A stretch of 64,000 nt of DNA. It comes from JALZMG01 sp963739975 (GTDB lineage Bacteria > Actinomycetota > Acidimicrobiia > Acidimicrobiales > Ilumatobacteraceae). The notes beneath the pieces were generated by a model. The model ran no database searches and was not told the origin of the DNA. It worked only from the letters and a program-made list of their open reading frames with translations. Positions 43,689 through 51,567 of this stretch are shown in pieces. Location: positions 496,001 through 560,000 of the forward strand of contig CAVUCK010000012.1 in the NCBI GenBank assembly GCA_963739975.1. The letters run 5' to 3'. Positions within the stretch are counted from its first letter, which is position 1. Each line of letters begins with the position of its first letter. The position numbers and the translations under genes were made by a program.

Positions 43689-44570
43689 ATGGCTTCGCCA
43701 GTCGTCGTGCTCGGTCCGACGGCGTCGGGCAAGTCGGAGGTGGCGATGGCTGCGGCGGGCGCCGTCGCGGCCACTGAGATCGTGGCCGTCGACGCCATGC
43801 AGGTGTATCGCGGCATGGACATCGGCACGGCCAAGCCGACGGCGGAGGATCGCGCCGCCGTCGTCCACCACTGCCTCGATCTGGTCGAGCCGACCGAGTC
43901 GTTCAGCGTCACCGACTACCAGCGCGCTTACGACGCGGCGGGCGCCACGATCAAGGGACGCCCCCTGCTCGTGGCGGGCACCGGGTTGTACCTGGTCGCC
44001 GTCATCGACCGGCTCGAGGTCCCGGGACGGTGGCCGGAGGTGCGGGCGGAGCTCGAGGCCGACCCTGCCGACCGCTACGCCCGCCTGCGCCGGCTCGACC
44101 CAGTCGCCGCCAGCCGGATCGAGCCGACCAACGAGCGACGCATCGTGCGGGCGCTGGAGGTCACGATCGGCTCGGGACGTCCGTTCAGCTCGTTCGGTCC
44201 CGGTGTCGGCTCCCACCCGCCGACGGACGCCGCGTTGATCGGGCTGCGCTGGTCCCGGCCGGCGCTGGCCCGGCGGATCGAGGAGCGCGTGCACTCGATG
44301 ATCGCCGGCGGTCTGCCCGCGGAGGTGCGGACGCTCGACGCGGCCGGCCCGCTCTCACCCACGGCTCGCCAGGCGCTCGGGTACAAGGAGCTGCTCGACG
44401 AGGCCGACCTCCCGACCGCCATCGAGGCGATCATCACGCGCACTCGGCGCTTCGCCGTGCGCCAAGAGCGGTGGTTCCGTCGGGACCCGCGCGTACGCTG
44501 GATCGACATCGAGCACGATCCGGTCGCCGAGGCGGGGCCCGCCGTGGTCGAGGCGCTGCGCAGCCAGTGA
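43689..44570 (+). CDS. miaA: tRNA dimethylallyltransferase MiaA
   Basis: A 293-residue enzyme with P-loop GPTASGKSE, VDAMQVYRGMDIGTAKP, HCLDLVEPTESFSV, AGTGLYL and RQALGYKELL. It transfers dimethylallyl from DMAPP to A37 of tRNA, giving the substrate of MiaB, encoded immediately upstream (4-bp gap). The ATG at 43689 begins the conserved strand. The downstream dapF starts inside its stop codon. Confidence 0.95.
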   Translation: MASPVVVLGPTASGKSEVAMAAAGAVAATEIVAVDAMQVYRGMDIGTAKPTAEDRAAVVHHCLDLVEPTESFSVTDYQRAYDAAGATIKGRPLLVAGTGLYLVAVIDRLEVPGRWPEVRAELEADPADRYARLRRLDPVAASRIEPTNERRIVRALEVTIGSGRPFSSFGPGVGSHPPTDAALIGLRWSRPALARRIEERVHSMIAGGLPAEVRTLDAAGPLSPTARQALGYKELLDEADLPTAIEAIITRTRRFAVRQERWFRRDPRVRWIDIEHDPVAEAGPAVVEALRSQ

Positions 44571-45385
44571 GTGCGCCACTCGTGCTGACCAAGCACCACG
44601 GGTTCGGCAACGACTTCCTGGTGGTCTTCCACCCACACGTCGACGATCTCGCCGAGCTGGCCCGAGTCGTGTGCGACCGCCGTCGCGGGATCGGTGCCGA
44701 CGGGCTGCTGGTCGGCGAGTCCACGCCGTCGGCCTCGGCGCAGATGGTGCTGTACAACGCCGATGGCGGCCGGGCCGAGATGAGCGGGAACGGCATCCGG
44801 TGCTTCGCCCAGGCCCTGGCGATGCGCAGGGGCGATCAGCTCCCGCTGCCGGATGGCATCACGGTGCTCACCGACGCCGGGGTTCGGCGGGTCGATCTAG
44901 CGCCCACGGACGACCCGCACACCGTCTCGGCGTCCGTCGACATGGGTCGGCTGACACCGATCGATCCCCCGTCCGGATGGGCGGCCCTCGGCGTGCTGGC
45001 GGATCGCCCGGTCGCTCACGTGAGCGTCGGCAACCCGCACGGCGTCGTCGCCGTCGACGATGCCGGTGCTGTCGACCTGCTGCCGCTCGGCCAGCGCGTC
45101 CCCGACATCAACCTCGAGGTCGTGGAACCTGGGCCCGAACCCCACGCCGTCACCATGCGGGTCCACGAGCGCGGCGTCGGGATCACCCAGGCGTGCGGGA
45201 CGGGGGCCGTGGCCGCGGCGTGGGCCGCGTCGACCTGGGGGCTGGCCCGTCCACAGCGTGGTGAACTCGTGGTGCACATGGACGGCGGCGATGCGATCGT
45301 TGCGCTCGACCGCCCGCAGCCGGGCCACGCCACGCTGACCGGGCCCGCCACCTACGTCGCCACGATCGAGATCCCACGACCATGA
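44567..45385 (+). CDS. dapF: Diaminopimelate epimerase DapF, first catalytic cysteine replaced
   Basis: A 272-residue DapF with KHHGFGNDFLV, RRRGIGADGLL, NADGGRAEMSGNGIRCFAQ, GNPHGV and GITQACGTGAVAAA. DapF needs two cysteines; the C-terminal one is present (210, in ACGTG), but the usual Cys of the MCGNG motif is Ser73 here (MSGNG), with a Cys six residues later (GIRC). It normally interconverts LL- and meso-diaminopimelate for lysine and peptidoglycan. The GTG overlaps the miaA stop (GTGA) and the stop overlaps hflX. Confidence 0.9.
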   Translation: MSAPLVLTKHHGFGNDFLVVFHPHVDDLAELARVVCDRRRGIGADGLLVGESTPSASAQMVLYNADGGRAEMSGNGIRCFAQALAMRRGDQLPLPDGITVLTDAGVRRVDLAPTDDPHTVSASVDMGRLTPIDPPSGWAALGVLADRPVAHVSVGNPHGVVAVDDAGAVDLLPLGQRVPDINLEVVEPGPEPHAVTMRVHERGVGITQACGTGAVAAAWAASTWGLARPQRGELVVHMDGGDAIVALDRPQPGHATLTGPATYVATIEIPRP

Positions 45386-46683
45386 GCAACCCCTACAACG
45401 AGGCCCTTGGCGCCACGCTGATCGAGCGCAGCGTGCGGGAGCGGATCGTCATCGTCGGCGTCACGCTGCCGAGCGGCGACGACGAGACCACCGAGGCCAG
45501 CCTGGACGAGCTGGAGGCGCTGATCGACACCGCCGGCGCCGACGTCGTCGGCCGGATGGTCCAGCGGCGCGACCACCCCGACCACACGTGGTTCATCGGC
45601 AAGGGCAAGGCCACCGAGCTGCACGACCTGTGCCTCGCCGTCGATGCCGACACCGTCGTCTTCGACAACGAGCTGACCCCTGGCCAGCAGTACAACCTGG
45701 AGAAGCTGCTCGGTCGCACCGCCATCGACCGCACGGCCGTGATCCTCGACATCTTCGCCCAGAACGCCCACACCCTGGAGGGCAAGGCGCAGGTCGAGCT
45801 GGCGCTGCTGCGCTACCGGCTGCCGCGGTTGCGGCGTGGCGCGACGGCCAAGCTGTCCCAGCAGCGGGGCGGCGTCGGCATGCGCTTCGGCGGTGGCGAG
45901 ACGCGGCTGGAGGTCGACCGCCGCCGGCTGATGCGCCGGATCAAGGCGCTGGAGGCGCAGCTCGACGACCTCGGCAGGACACGGCGGCTGCAACGTCAGC
46001 GGCGCGACCGCAGCGGCCTGGCCGCCGTCACGATCGTCGGGTACACCAACGCCGGGAAGTCGACGCTGCTCAACCGACTCACCGACGCCGGGGTGCTGAC
46101 GGAGGATCGGTTGTTCGCCACGCTCGACCCGACGACGCGCCGCCTCGCCCTTCCCGGTGGAGAGCCGGTCCTGCTCACCGACACGGTCGGGTTCGTGCGC
46201 CGGCTGCCCCACGGGCTGATCGAGGCCTTCAAGAGCACGCTCGAGGTGGCGACGCGCGCCGATCACCTCATCCACGTCGTCGACGCCAGCGCCGCTGACC
46301 CGGACGGGCAGATCGCCGCCGTGCGCTCCGTGCTCGGTGAGATCGATGCCGATGGTGTCCCTGAGCTGCTGGTCGTGAACAAGGCCGATCTAGCGCCGCT
46401 GGCGGCCAAGCACCTCGTCGCCGAACACCCGGGTTCGGTGGCCATCAGCGCCGCCACGGGGGAGGGGATCGACGAACTGCTGCCCGTGCTCGGCGACCGG
46501 TTGCGCTCGGTGACCCGAGTCGTCGAGTTGGCCATCCCCTACGAGCGCGGCGACGTCATCGCCGCCGTGCACCGCGAGGGTGAGGTGGTGTCGAGCACGG
46601 ACGAGGAGCTGGCGTTGCGCGTGCGGGCCCGGTTGTCGGAGGCGTCGGCAGGTCGGCTGGCCGACTTCGTGGTCGACCCGTGA
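45382..46683 (+). CDS. hflX: GTPase HflX
   Basis: A 433-residue Obg-HflX GTPase. The N-terminal HflX domain reads HTWFIGKGKATEL, VFDNELTPGQQYNLEK and RTAVILDIFAQNAHTLEGKAQVE; the linker has GGVGMRFGGGETRLEVDRR. The G domain has VGYTNAGKSTLLN (G1), DPTTRR (G2 region), DTVGFVRRLPH (G3) and VVNKADL (G4). HflX splits or rescues stalled ribosomes. It overlaps dapF (ATGA) and the downstream aminotransferase (GTGA). Confidence 0.95.
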   Translation: MSNPYNEALGATLIERSVRERIVIVGVTLPSGDDETTEASLDELEALIDTAGADVVGRMVQRRDHPDHTWFIGKGKATELHDLCLAVDADTVVFDNELTPGQQYNLEKLLGRTAIDRTAVILDIFAQNAHTLEGKAQVELALLRYRLPRLRRGATAKLSQQRGGVGMRFGGGETRLEVDRRRLMRRIKALEAQLDDLGRTRRLQRQRRDRSGLAAVTIVGYTNAGKSTLLNRLTDAGVLTEDRLFATLDPTTRRLALPGGEPVLLTDTVGFVRRLPHGLIEAFKSTLEVATRADHLIHVVDASAADPDGQIAAVRSVLGEIDADGVPELLVVNKADLAPLAAKHLVAEHPGSVAISAATGEGIDELLPVLGDRLRSVTRVVELAIPYERGDVIAAVHREGEVVSSTDEELALRVRARLSEASAGRLADFVVDP

Positions 46684-47798
46684 CGGGCACGGTCGCCGCG
46701 GGGTTCGTGCCGCCGCCGTACCCGTACGACCGGTTGGACGACCTGGTGCAGCTCGCCGGCCGTCACGACGGAGGGGCCGTCGACCTGTCGATCGGCACCC
46801 CGATGGACGCTCCGCCGCCCGCCGTCGTCGCCGCGCTGTCGACATCGGGCGCCGAACGCGGCTATCCGGCCAGCATCGGCACCGCCGGACTGCGCGCCGC
46901 GGCCAGCCGATGGATGCGCCGCCGGTTCGACGTCGACGTCGACCCGGCTGCCATCGGAGCGTGCATCGGGACCAAGGAGTTCGTCGGCACGCTCCCGCAG
47001 TGGCTCCAACTGCGCACCCCGCAACGGGACACGATCCTGTACCCGGCGATCGCCTACCCGACCTACGAGATGGGCGCAATCCTCGCCGGGTGCCGAGCCG
47101 TCGCCGTGCCCCTGGACGAGCGCGGGCGCCTCCACCTCGACGCGATCGGCGACCAGGACGCCGACCGGGCGCTCGCCCTGTGGGTCAACAGCCCGGGCAA
47201 CCCGACCGGGGCGCTCGACGACCTGGCCGCGGCCGCGGCGTGGGGGAGGGCACGTGGCGTTCCCGTCTTCTCGGACGAGTGCTACGTGGAGTTCACCTGG
47301 GCCGGGGCCGGCCGGAGCATCCTCGAGAACGGCTCCGAGGGGGTCGTCGCCGTCCACTCGTTGTCGAAGCGGTCGAACTTCGCCGGCGCCCGCGTCGGGT
47401 TCTACGCCGGTGATCCCGAGCTCGTCGTCTACCTCCAGGAGGTGCGCAAGCACGTCGGGATGATGGTTCCCGGACCGACGCAGGCCGCCGGTGTCGTGGC
47501 GCTCGACGACGACGAGCACGTGGCGGCCCAACGACGGCGCTACGCCCGCCGGCTGCGCCGGCTGGCCGACATCTTCGGTGCCTGGATGGACCGCCCGGTC
47601 GACCTGCCGGCGGGCGGCTTCTACCTCTGGTTCCCGGTCGGCGACGCGTGGGGGTTCGCCGAACGGTTGGCCCGGGAGGGCGGGGCCGTCGTGAGCCCCG
47701 GTGACCTGTACGGCACCGCGGCCGAGGGCCACGTACGAGTTGCCGTGGTACAACCTGACGATCGGATCGAGCTGGTCGCCGCGCGGCTGGAGGTGTGA
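46680..47798 (+). CDS. dapC: Succinyldiaminopimelate aminotransferase-like enzyme (DapC)
   Basis: A 372-residue fold-type I aminotransferase. VDLSIGTPMDAPP, LWVNSPGNPTG, FSDECYVEFTW and VHSLSKRSNFAGARVGF (PLP Lys) fit the actinobacterial DapC/ArgD-like subgroup. With dapF two genes upstream, conversion of N-succinyl-2-amino-6-ketopimelate in lysine synthesis is likely. The GTG overlaps the hflX stop. Confidence 0.85.
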   Translation: MTGTVAAGFVPPPYPYDRLDDLVQLAGRHDGGAVDLSIGTPMDAPPPAVVAALSTSGAERGYPASIGTAGLRAAASRWMRRRFDVDVDPAAIGACIGTKEFVGTLPQWLQLRTPQRDTILYPAIAYPTYEMGAILAGCRAVAVPLDERGRLHLDAIGDQDADRALALWVNSPGNPTGALDDLAAAAAWGRARGVPVFSDECYVEFTWAGAGRSILENGSEGVVAVHSLSKRSNFAGARVGFYAGDPELVVYLQEVRKHVGMMVPGPTQAAGVVALDDDEHVAAQRRRYARRLRRLADIFGAWMDRPVDLPAGGFYLWFPVGDAWGFAERLAREGGAVVSPGDLYGTAAEGHVRVAVVQPDDRIELVAARLEV

Positions 47799-47805
47799 CT
47801 GAACG

Positions 47806-48531
47806 ATGGCGCAGGGCAAGGGGCGGTTCCGAGTCCTCGGTGCAGTGGCGTTGGCGATCGGCGTGCTCGGTGCCGTCGCGCTGTGGCTCATCGCCGGCAA
47901 GCGCTACGACGACGCCGTGGAGTCGCTGGCGCCTGCACCGGTCGGCTGCGTCACGACGCTGGTCTTCGACCGCACCGGCACGTACACGTTCTTCGTCGAG
48001 ACGACCGGCTCGGTCGGCGAGATCGATGGCGATTGTGCGGCCGACGACACGAGCTACGAGGGTTCCGACGACGACCCACCGCGAGTGGAACTCGCGCTGA
48101 CCAGCGCCGACGGTTCGCCGGTCGACCTGAACCGGGTCGACGGGCCGTCCTACGACCGGGCCGGCGCCAGCGGGCGAGGGTTCCGTACGGCGGAGATCGA
48201 CACGGACGGTGAGTACGTGCTGAGCGTCACCGCCGACGCCGAGGACGTGATGGTGCGCGTCGGGCGCGACCCGGCCAGTGGTGTCGTGCCGCTGCGCATC
48301 GGCGCCGGCGTCGTGCTGGCGGCCGGGCTCGTGCTGGCCACGCTGGCCTTCTTGCGCGGTCGGACCCAGTGGAGCATCCCGAGCGACTCGGGACCGCCGG
48401 CGGCGCCATGGCAGCCGCAGCATCCGCTGACTCGACCGGTGGCTCCGCCGTACGCCAATCCGCCCACACCGCCGCCGTACGCCCCGCCCGGCTCCGGCCA
48501 GCCGCTGCCTCCGCCGCGCCCGCCTGGCTGA
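47806..48531 (+). CDS. Membrane protein with proline-rich tail
   Basis: A 241-residue protein: helix 1 (VLGAVALAIGVLGAVALWLIA), a beta-rich extracytoplasmic region of about 125 residues (GCVTTLVFDRTGTYTFFVET, YVLSVTADAEDVMVRVG), helix 2 (IGAGVVLAAGLVLATLAFL), and a cytoplasmic tail of about 60 residues rich in Pro/Tyr (PPYANPPTPPPYAPPG). The layout is common for actinobacterial envelope proteins of unknown role. It ends the miaB-dapC run and converges with lexA 9 bp on. Confidence 0.7.
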   Translation: MAQGKGRFRVLGAVALAIGVLGAVALWLIAGKRYDDAVESLAPAPVGCVTTLVFDRTGTYTFFVETTGSVGEIDGDCAADDTSYEGSDDDPPRVELALTSADGSPVDLNRVDGPSYDRAGASGRGFRTAEIDTDGEYVLSVTADAEDVMVRVGRDPASGVVPLRIGAGVVLAAGLVLATLAFLRGRTQWSIPSDSGPPAAPWQPQHPLTRPVAPPYANPPTPPPYAPPGSGQPLPPPRPPG

Positions 48532-48540
48532 GCGTTCGGA

Positions 48541-49224
48541 CTACAGGCGGCGCATGACGGTGACGACGCGCCCGTAGATCTCGACGTCGCCGTCGTCGAA
48601 CACCATCTCTTCGAGCGTCGAGTTGGCCGGTGCGAGCACGACCTTGTCGTCGCGCCGCAGGAAGTTCTTCACCGTCGCTTCACCGCCGGGGATCCCGGCG
48701 ACGACGATGGTGCCGCTGCGGGCGAACGGCTGCTGGACGGCGATGACGAAGTCGCCGTCGAGGATGCCCGCCTCGATCATCGAGTCGCCACGGACCCGCA
48801 GCATGAACAGCTCCCCCTCGCCGGTGAAGTCGGCGGGCACCGGCAACAGCTCCTCGACGTTCTCCTCGGCCAGGACGTCGGTCCCCGCGGCGACATCACC
48901 GACGAGCGGAACGTGTCGGACCGGCCGGCGCTCGATCACGGCCCCGGAGTTGGGGTCCCAGCGGACCTCGATGGCGCGGGGCTTCGTCGGGTCGCGGCGC
49001 AGGTAGCCGAGCTTCTGCAGCGTGTTGAGGTGGCTGTGGACGGTGGACGGTGAGGTGAGCCCGATGGCCTCACCGATCTCGCGCACCGATGGCGGGTAGC
49101 CGCGCTCCCGGGTCTCCTGCTCGACGAACTCGAGCACCTGGCGCTGGCGTTCCGTGATCCGGGCCGGGCGCGTGCCCGGAGGTCGTGCGGCGTTGGGACG
49201 GGTGTGCCGGGAGTGATCAGTCAT
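48541..49224 (-). CDS. lexA: SOS repressor LexA
   Basis: A 227-residue LexA. The winged helix is ITERQRQVLEFVEQETRERG, PPSVREIGEAIGLTSPSTV and HLNTLQKLGYLRR; the cleavage site is in VGDVAAGTDVLAEENVEE (Ala-Gly), and the Ser-Lys dyad is in RGDSMIEAGILDGDF and GGEATVKNFLRR. The ATG at 49224 lies 7 bp after a TACGAT -10 and has no ribosome binding site, so it appears leaderless. Its own promoter carries a near-consensus SOS box. Confidence 0.97.
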   Translation of the reverse strand: MTDHSRHTRPNAARPPGTRPARITERQRQVLEFVEQETRERGYPPSVREIGEAIGLTSPSTVHSHLNTLQKLGYLRRDPTKPRAIEVRWDPNSGAVIERRPVRHVPLVGDVAAGTDVLAEENVEELLPVPADFTGEGELFMLRVRGDSMIEAGILDGDFVIAVQQPFARSGTIVVAGIPGGEATVKNFLRRDDKVVLAPANSTLEEMVFDDGDVEIYGRVVTVMRRL

Positions 49225-49231
49225 GCGACCC

Positions 49232-49270
49232 ATCGTACGCACGTACGTCACTGTTGTCAAACATCTGTTC
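49232..49270 (-). promoter_or_regulatory. lexA promoter with near-consensus SOS box
   Basis: On the minus strand TTGACA (49255-49260) and TACGAT (49232-49237) have a 17-bp spacer, and the ATG follows 7 bp later. GAAC-AGAT-GTTT (49259-49270) differs from GAAC-N4-GTTC at one base and overlaps the -35, consistent with autorepression. Confidence 0.8.
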
Positions 49271-49352
49271 CGTCTCGGCGGTCGAACTGCTGATCAGCGC
49301 CCTCGGAACCGAACACTGCTTCGCTCGGCTGGTGTTCCGTTCGAAGTTCCGC

Positions 49353-49383
49353 TTGACGACGAACGATCGTTCTGCTGAAGTAT
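49353..49383 (+). promoter_or_regulatory. SOS box and promoter of the LysM gene
   Basis: GAAC-GATC-GTTC (49361-49372) is a perfect LexA box just downstream of TTGACG (49353-49358). A -10 is weak (TGAAGT at 17 bp or AAGTAT at 19 bp). Confidence 0.75.
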
Positions 49384-49436
49384 GTCCTGTTCGCCGAACG
49401 AAAGTACGATCCGACAGGAGAGGAGCACGTCTCGAG

Positions 49437-49787
49437 ATGGCCGTCGTCACCACGTCCCCGCAGCCCGGGATCGCCCCCGCTCGCCCGCCACGCCCCGTCG
49501 TCCAGCGCCGCCGGGCGTTCGCCGCCGTCCTCGTCGCCGCCGTCCTCAGCCTGCTCGGGCTCGGGGCGCACGGCGTGCTCACCGACCCCGGCGGCGGCCC
49601 TGCCTCCGCCGCCGGGGTCGGTCAGGTCAACGCCACCGTCAAGGTCGTGGCCCAGCCGGGCGACAGCTTGTGGTCGATCGCCGAGCGTCACCACGGCGAC
49701 ATCGGGTTGCGGCGCTACCTCGATGCGCTCATCGACCTCAACGGCGGCACCGCGATCCAGGTGGGACAGGCCGTCCGGCTGCCGTGA
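49437..49787 (+). CDS. LysM-domain SOS protein (Rv2719c/YneA-like cell-division suppressor)
   Basis: A 116-residue protein: a cytoplasmic start, one membrane segment (AFAAVLVAAVLSLLGLGAHGV, residues 27-47), a short linker and a LysM domain (KVVAQPGDSLWSIAERH to ALIDLNGGTAIQVGQAVRLP). Divergent from lexA and followed by nrdR, it has the layout and place of mycobacterial Rv2719c (ChiZ) and is analogous to YneA/DivS, which block division during SOS. A perfect SOS box precedes it, and AGGAGAGGAG precedes the ATG. Confidence 0.85.
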   Translation: MAVVTTSPQPGIAPARPPRPVVQRRRAFAAVLVAAVLSLLGLGAHGVLTDPGGGPASAAGVGQVNATVKVVAQPGDSLWSIAERHHGDIGLRRYLDALIDLNGGTAIQVGQAVRLP

Positions 49788-49901
49788 GCGAGCGAGTCTT
49801 CGAGCGAACGAACCATCATCACGGTCTTGTCGGTCACGGCCGAGCTCGTGGTGCGCTCCGGCTGGGCGTCACCGGCCAACGATGCGGTCCGGCTGCCGTG
49901 A
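49773..49901. repeat. 15-bp direct repeat bracketing a 99-bp insert before nrdR
   Basis: GTCCGGCTGCCGTGA at 49773-49787 (the last codons and stop of the LysM gene) recurs exactly at 49887-49901. The insert between contains GAGCGAGCGAG and, on the minus strand, TGATGGT followed by CGCTCG and CTCGCTCGCTC blocks resembling the interspersed repeat family. Membership of that family is tentative; the direct repeat is certain. Confidence 0.6.
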
Positions 49902-49912
49902 CCGGGGAGCAC

Positions 49913-49918
49913 TAGCGT
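49913..49918 (+). promoter_or_regulatory. -10 element of leaderless nrdR
   Basis: TAGCGT at 49913-49918 is followed by 6 bp and the GTG start at 49925, with no ribosome binding site. Confidence 0.45.
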
Positions 49919-49924
49919 GTCCCC

Positions 49925-50383
49925 GTGCACTGCCCCGTCTGCCGGGTCGACGACACCAAGGTGGTCGACTCGCGCCTGGCCGAGGAAGGTGGCGCGGTGC
50001 GCCGCCGCCGTCAGTGCCGGGCCTGCAGCCACCGGTTCACCACGTTCGAACGGATCGACGAGGTGCCGCTGGTCGTCGGCAAGTCGGACGGACGCGCCGA
50101 ACCGTTCGAGCGAGCCAAGATCGTCGCCGGCATCGCCGCCGCCACGAAAGGCCGTGGCATCGACGCCGACGTCCTCGAGGAGGTCGCCGAAGCCATCGAG
50201 GACGCCGTCCGCCTGCAGGGCTCGCAGGTCACCAGTGCCCAGATCGGCGTCGCCGTGCTCGACCGGTTGCGGACGATCGACGAGGTCGCCTACCTGCGGT
50301 TCGCCAGCGTGTACAAGAACTTCGACGCCGCTGCGGACTTCCACCGAGAGCTCGAGCTGCTGTCGAAGGGCGCCGCCGGCTGA
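49925..50383 (+). CDS. nrdR: Transcriptional repressor NrdR
   Basis: A 152-residue NrdR. The zinc ribbon is MHCPVCRVDDTKVVDSR with RRRRQCRACSHRFTTFER; the ATP-cone follows (VGKSDGRAEPFERAKIVAGI to ASVYKNFDAAADF). NrdR binds (d)ATP and represses ribonucleotide reductase genes at NrdR boxes. Two candidate boxes lie upstream of nrdJ 1.1 kb away. The GTG start at 49925 is the conserved Met position. Confidence 0.97.
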   Translation: MHCPVCRVDDTKVVDSRLAEEGGAVRRRRQCRACSHRFTTFERIDEVPLVVGKSDGRAEPFERAKIVAGIAAATKGRGIDADVLEEVAEAIEDAVRLQGSQVTSAQIGVAVLDRLRTIDEVAYLRFASVYKNFDAAADFHRELELLSKGAAG

Positions 50384-50408
50384 GCCGCGCCCGCCTCGTG
50401 CGGACCGG

Positions 50409-51125
50409 TCAGCCGTCCCGGTGGCGCAGCCACCTCGTGAACGTGAACGACTGCTCGTCGACGGCGAGGTGACCGAGGTCGAAGCGCAGCGCCGCCGGCG
50501 CCGCACCGGCGGTCAGGCGGGCGCCGTCACCACCGGCGAGCAGCGGCGCCATGGTCACGTTCAGCTCGTCCACGCGGTCGGCGTCGAGCAGCGAGCCGTT
50601 GAGGTGGGGTCCACCCTCGACGTGCACGAACTGCGGCGACTCGATCAGTTCGGTCAGCCGGCCGAGCGCGACGCCCACGTCGACCTGCCCGCGGCCGGCG
50701 CGCAGCACGTCGACCGGTCGTCCGTCAGGGGTCAGCGGCGCCGGCGGACCGTCCTCGGGAAGCACGAGGAACCCGGCGCCGGTGGTGAACAGGTCGAGCG
50801 ACATGTCGAGGTCCCCGCGCCGAGACACCACGCCGAGGCGCTGGCCCGGCGTGCCGGGCGGGCCGTAGCCCTCCTGGCGGACGGTGGAAGCGCCGACCAG
50901 GATCACGTCGGCGGCGGCGCGGAGGCGCAGCAAGACCTGGGTGTCGGTCGGGCTGGACAGGCCGCCCGACCGACCGTCGACCACGGTGCTCCCGTCGAGG
51001 CTGACGACCATGCAGATCCCGACCCACGGCCGGCCGGGAGGTGGTCGGCGAGGCATGCCGTAGAGCTCGTCGACCGTGGTCTCCCCGGCCGGCTCCGGGT
51101 AGACGCGGCGCACGGCGCCGAGCAT
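50409..51125 (-). CDS. RibD C-terminal-domain reductase
   Basis: A 238-residue RibD_C/dihydrofolate-reductase-fold protein. RPWVGICMVVSLDGSTVVDGRSGG, ADVILVGASTVRQEGYGPP, LVLPEDG and FVHVEGGPHLNGSLLDADRVDEL are the family motifs. The deaminase domain is absent. Homologues reduce the ribosyl pyrimidine of riboflavin synthesis or unrelated pterin-like substrates. The ATG at 51125 begins the conserved region; a long structured upstream region precedes it. Confidence 0.85.
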   Translation of the reverse strand: MLGAVRRVYPEPAGETTVDELYGMPRRPPPGRPWVGICMVVSLDGSTVVDGRSGGLSSPTDTQVLLRLRAAADVILVGASTVRQEGYGPPGTPGQRLGVVSRRGDLDMSLDLFTTGAGFLVLPEDGPPAPLTPDGRPVDVLRAGRGQVDVGVALGRLTELIESPQFVHVEGGPHLNGSLLDADRVDELNVTMAPLLAGGDGARLTAGAAPAALRFDLGHLAVDEQSFTFTRWLRHRDG

Positions 51126-51270
51126 GGCACGTGGCACGTGGAGCAGCGAGGGCCCGGGCGGCGATGGCGCCACGGTGAACGGGCGGTTGCCCACACGGTG
51201 CCCGGGGGGAAATTCACAGGGTTGTCCCTCTTTCGACCCACAGGCCGGACTGTCTAGGTTGGGATCTCGT

Positions 51271-51366
51271 GCCGGCTGCGGTGCGGCACGCGGATCGACG
51301 GTTGACCCAGGTGGGACGACGTGGGGCCGATGGGTCCTGAACCTGCGAGCCGCACCGCGCGCCGGC
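51271..51366. other. Large imperfect stem-loop, candidate structured RNA
   Basis: GCCGGC at 51271-51276 pairs with GCCGGC at 51361-51366, and GCGGTGCGGC (51278-51287) pairs with GCCGCACCGC (51349-51358), giving 16 bp with one small internal bulge. The 61-nt loop holds GACCCA (51304-51309) facing TGGGTC (51331-51336). It lies upstream of the nrdJ promoter, so it is not in the nrdJ leader; it could be in the leader of the RibD-type gene or a separate RNA. Confidence 0.35.
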
Positions 51367-51413
51367 CCGTTCGCGCCCTGGGCGACGCCGCCGGCAGAAT
51401 TCGCGGACAAGCG

Positions 51414-51512
51414 TTGACAAGGGCGTAACTACGATGGTGTAATCTGTCTCCCGCACACAAGCCCTAGTGGGTCGAAGGCATCGCCGAGGGGCGGACCCAC
51501 CAGATCTTGTGG
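51414..51512 (+). promoter_or_regulatory. nrdJ promoter and two NrdR-box-like sites
   Basis: TTGACA (51414-51419) with TGTAAT (51438-51443) at an 18-bp spacer is the likely promoter. Downstream, ACACAAGCCCTAGTGG (51455-51470) and CCACCAGATCTTGTGG (51497-51512) resemble the NrdR box (ACACwAkATmTwGTGT type). Their centres are 42 bp apart, four helical turns, the whole-turn spacing expected of paired NrdR boxes. Confidence 0.65.
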
Positions 51513-51567
51513 CGGCAGGCCGCAGCCCGGGAACACCGCCGGGACGATGAACGTTGGAGGAGAGGTC

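Noticed and set aside
51126..51567. Cobalamin or FMN riboswitch before nrdJ or the RibD-type gene
   Set aside because: Neither the B12-box nor RFN-element conserved blocks are visible; the stem-loop found does not match either fold.
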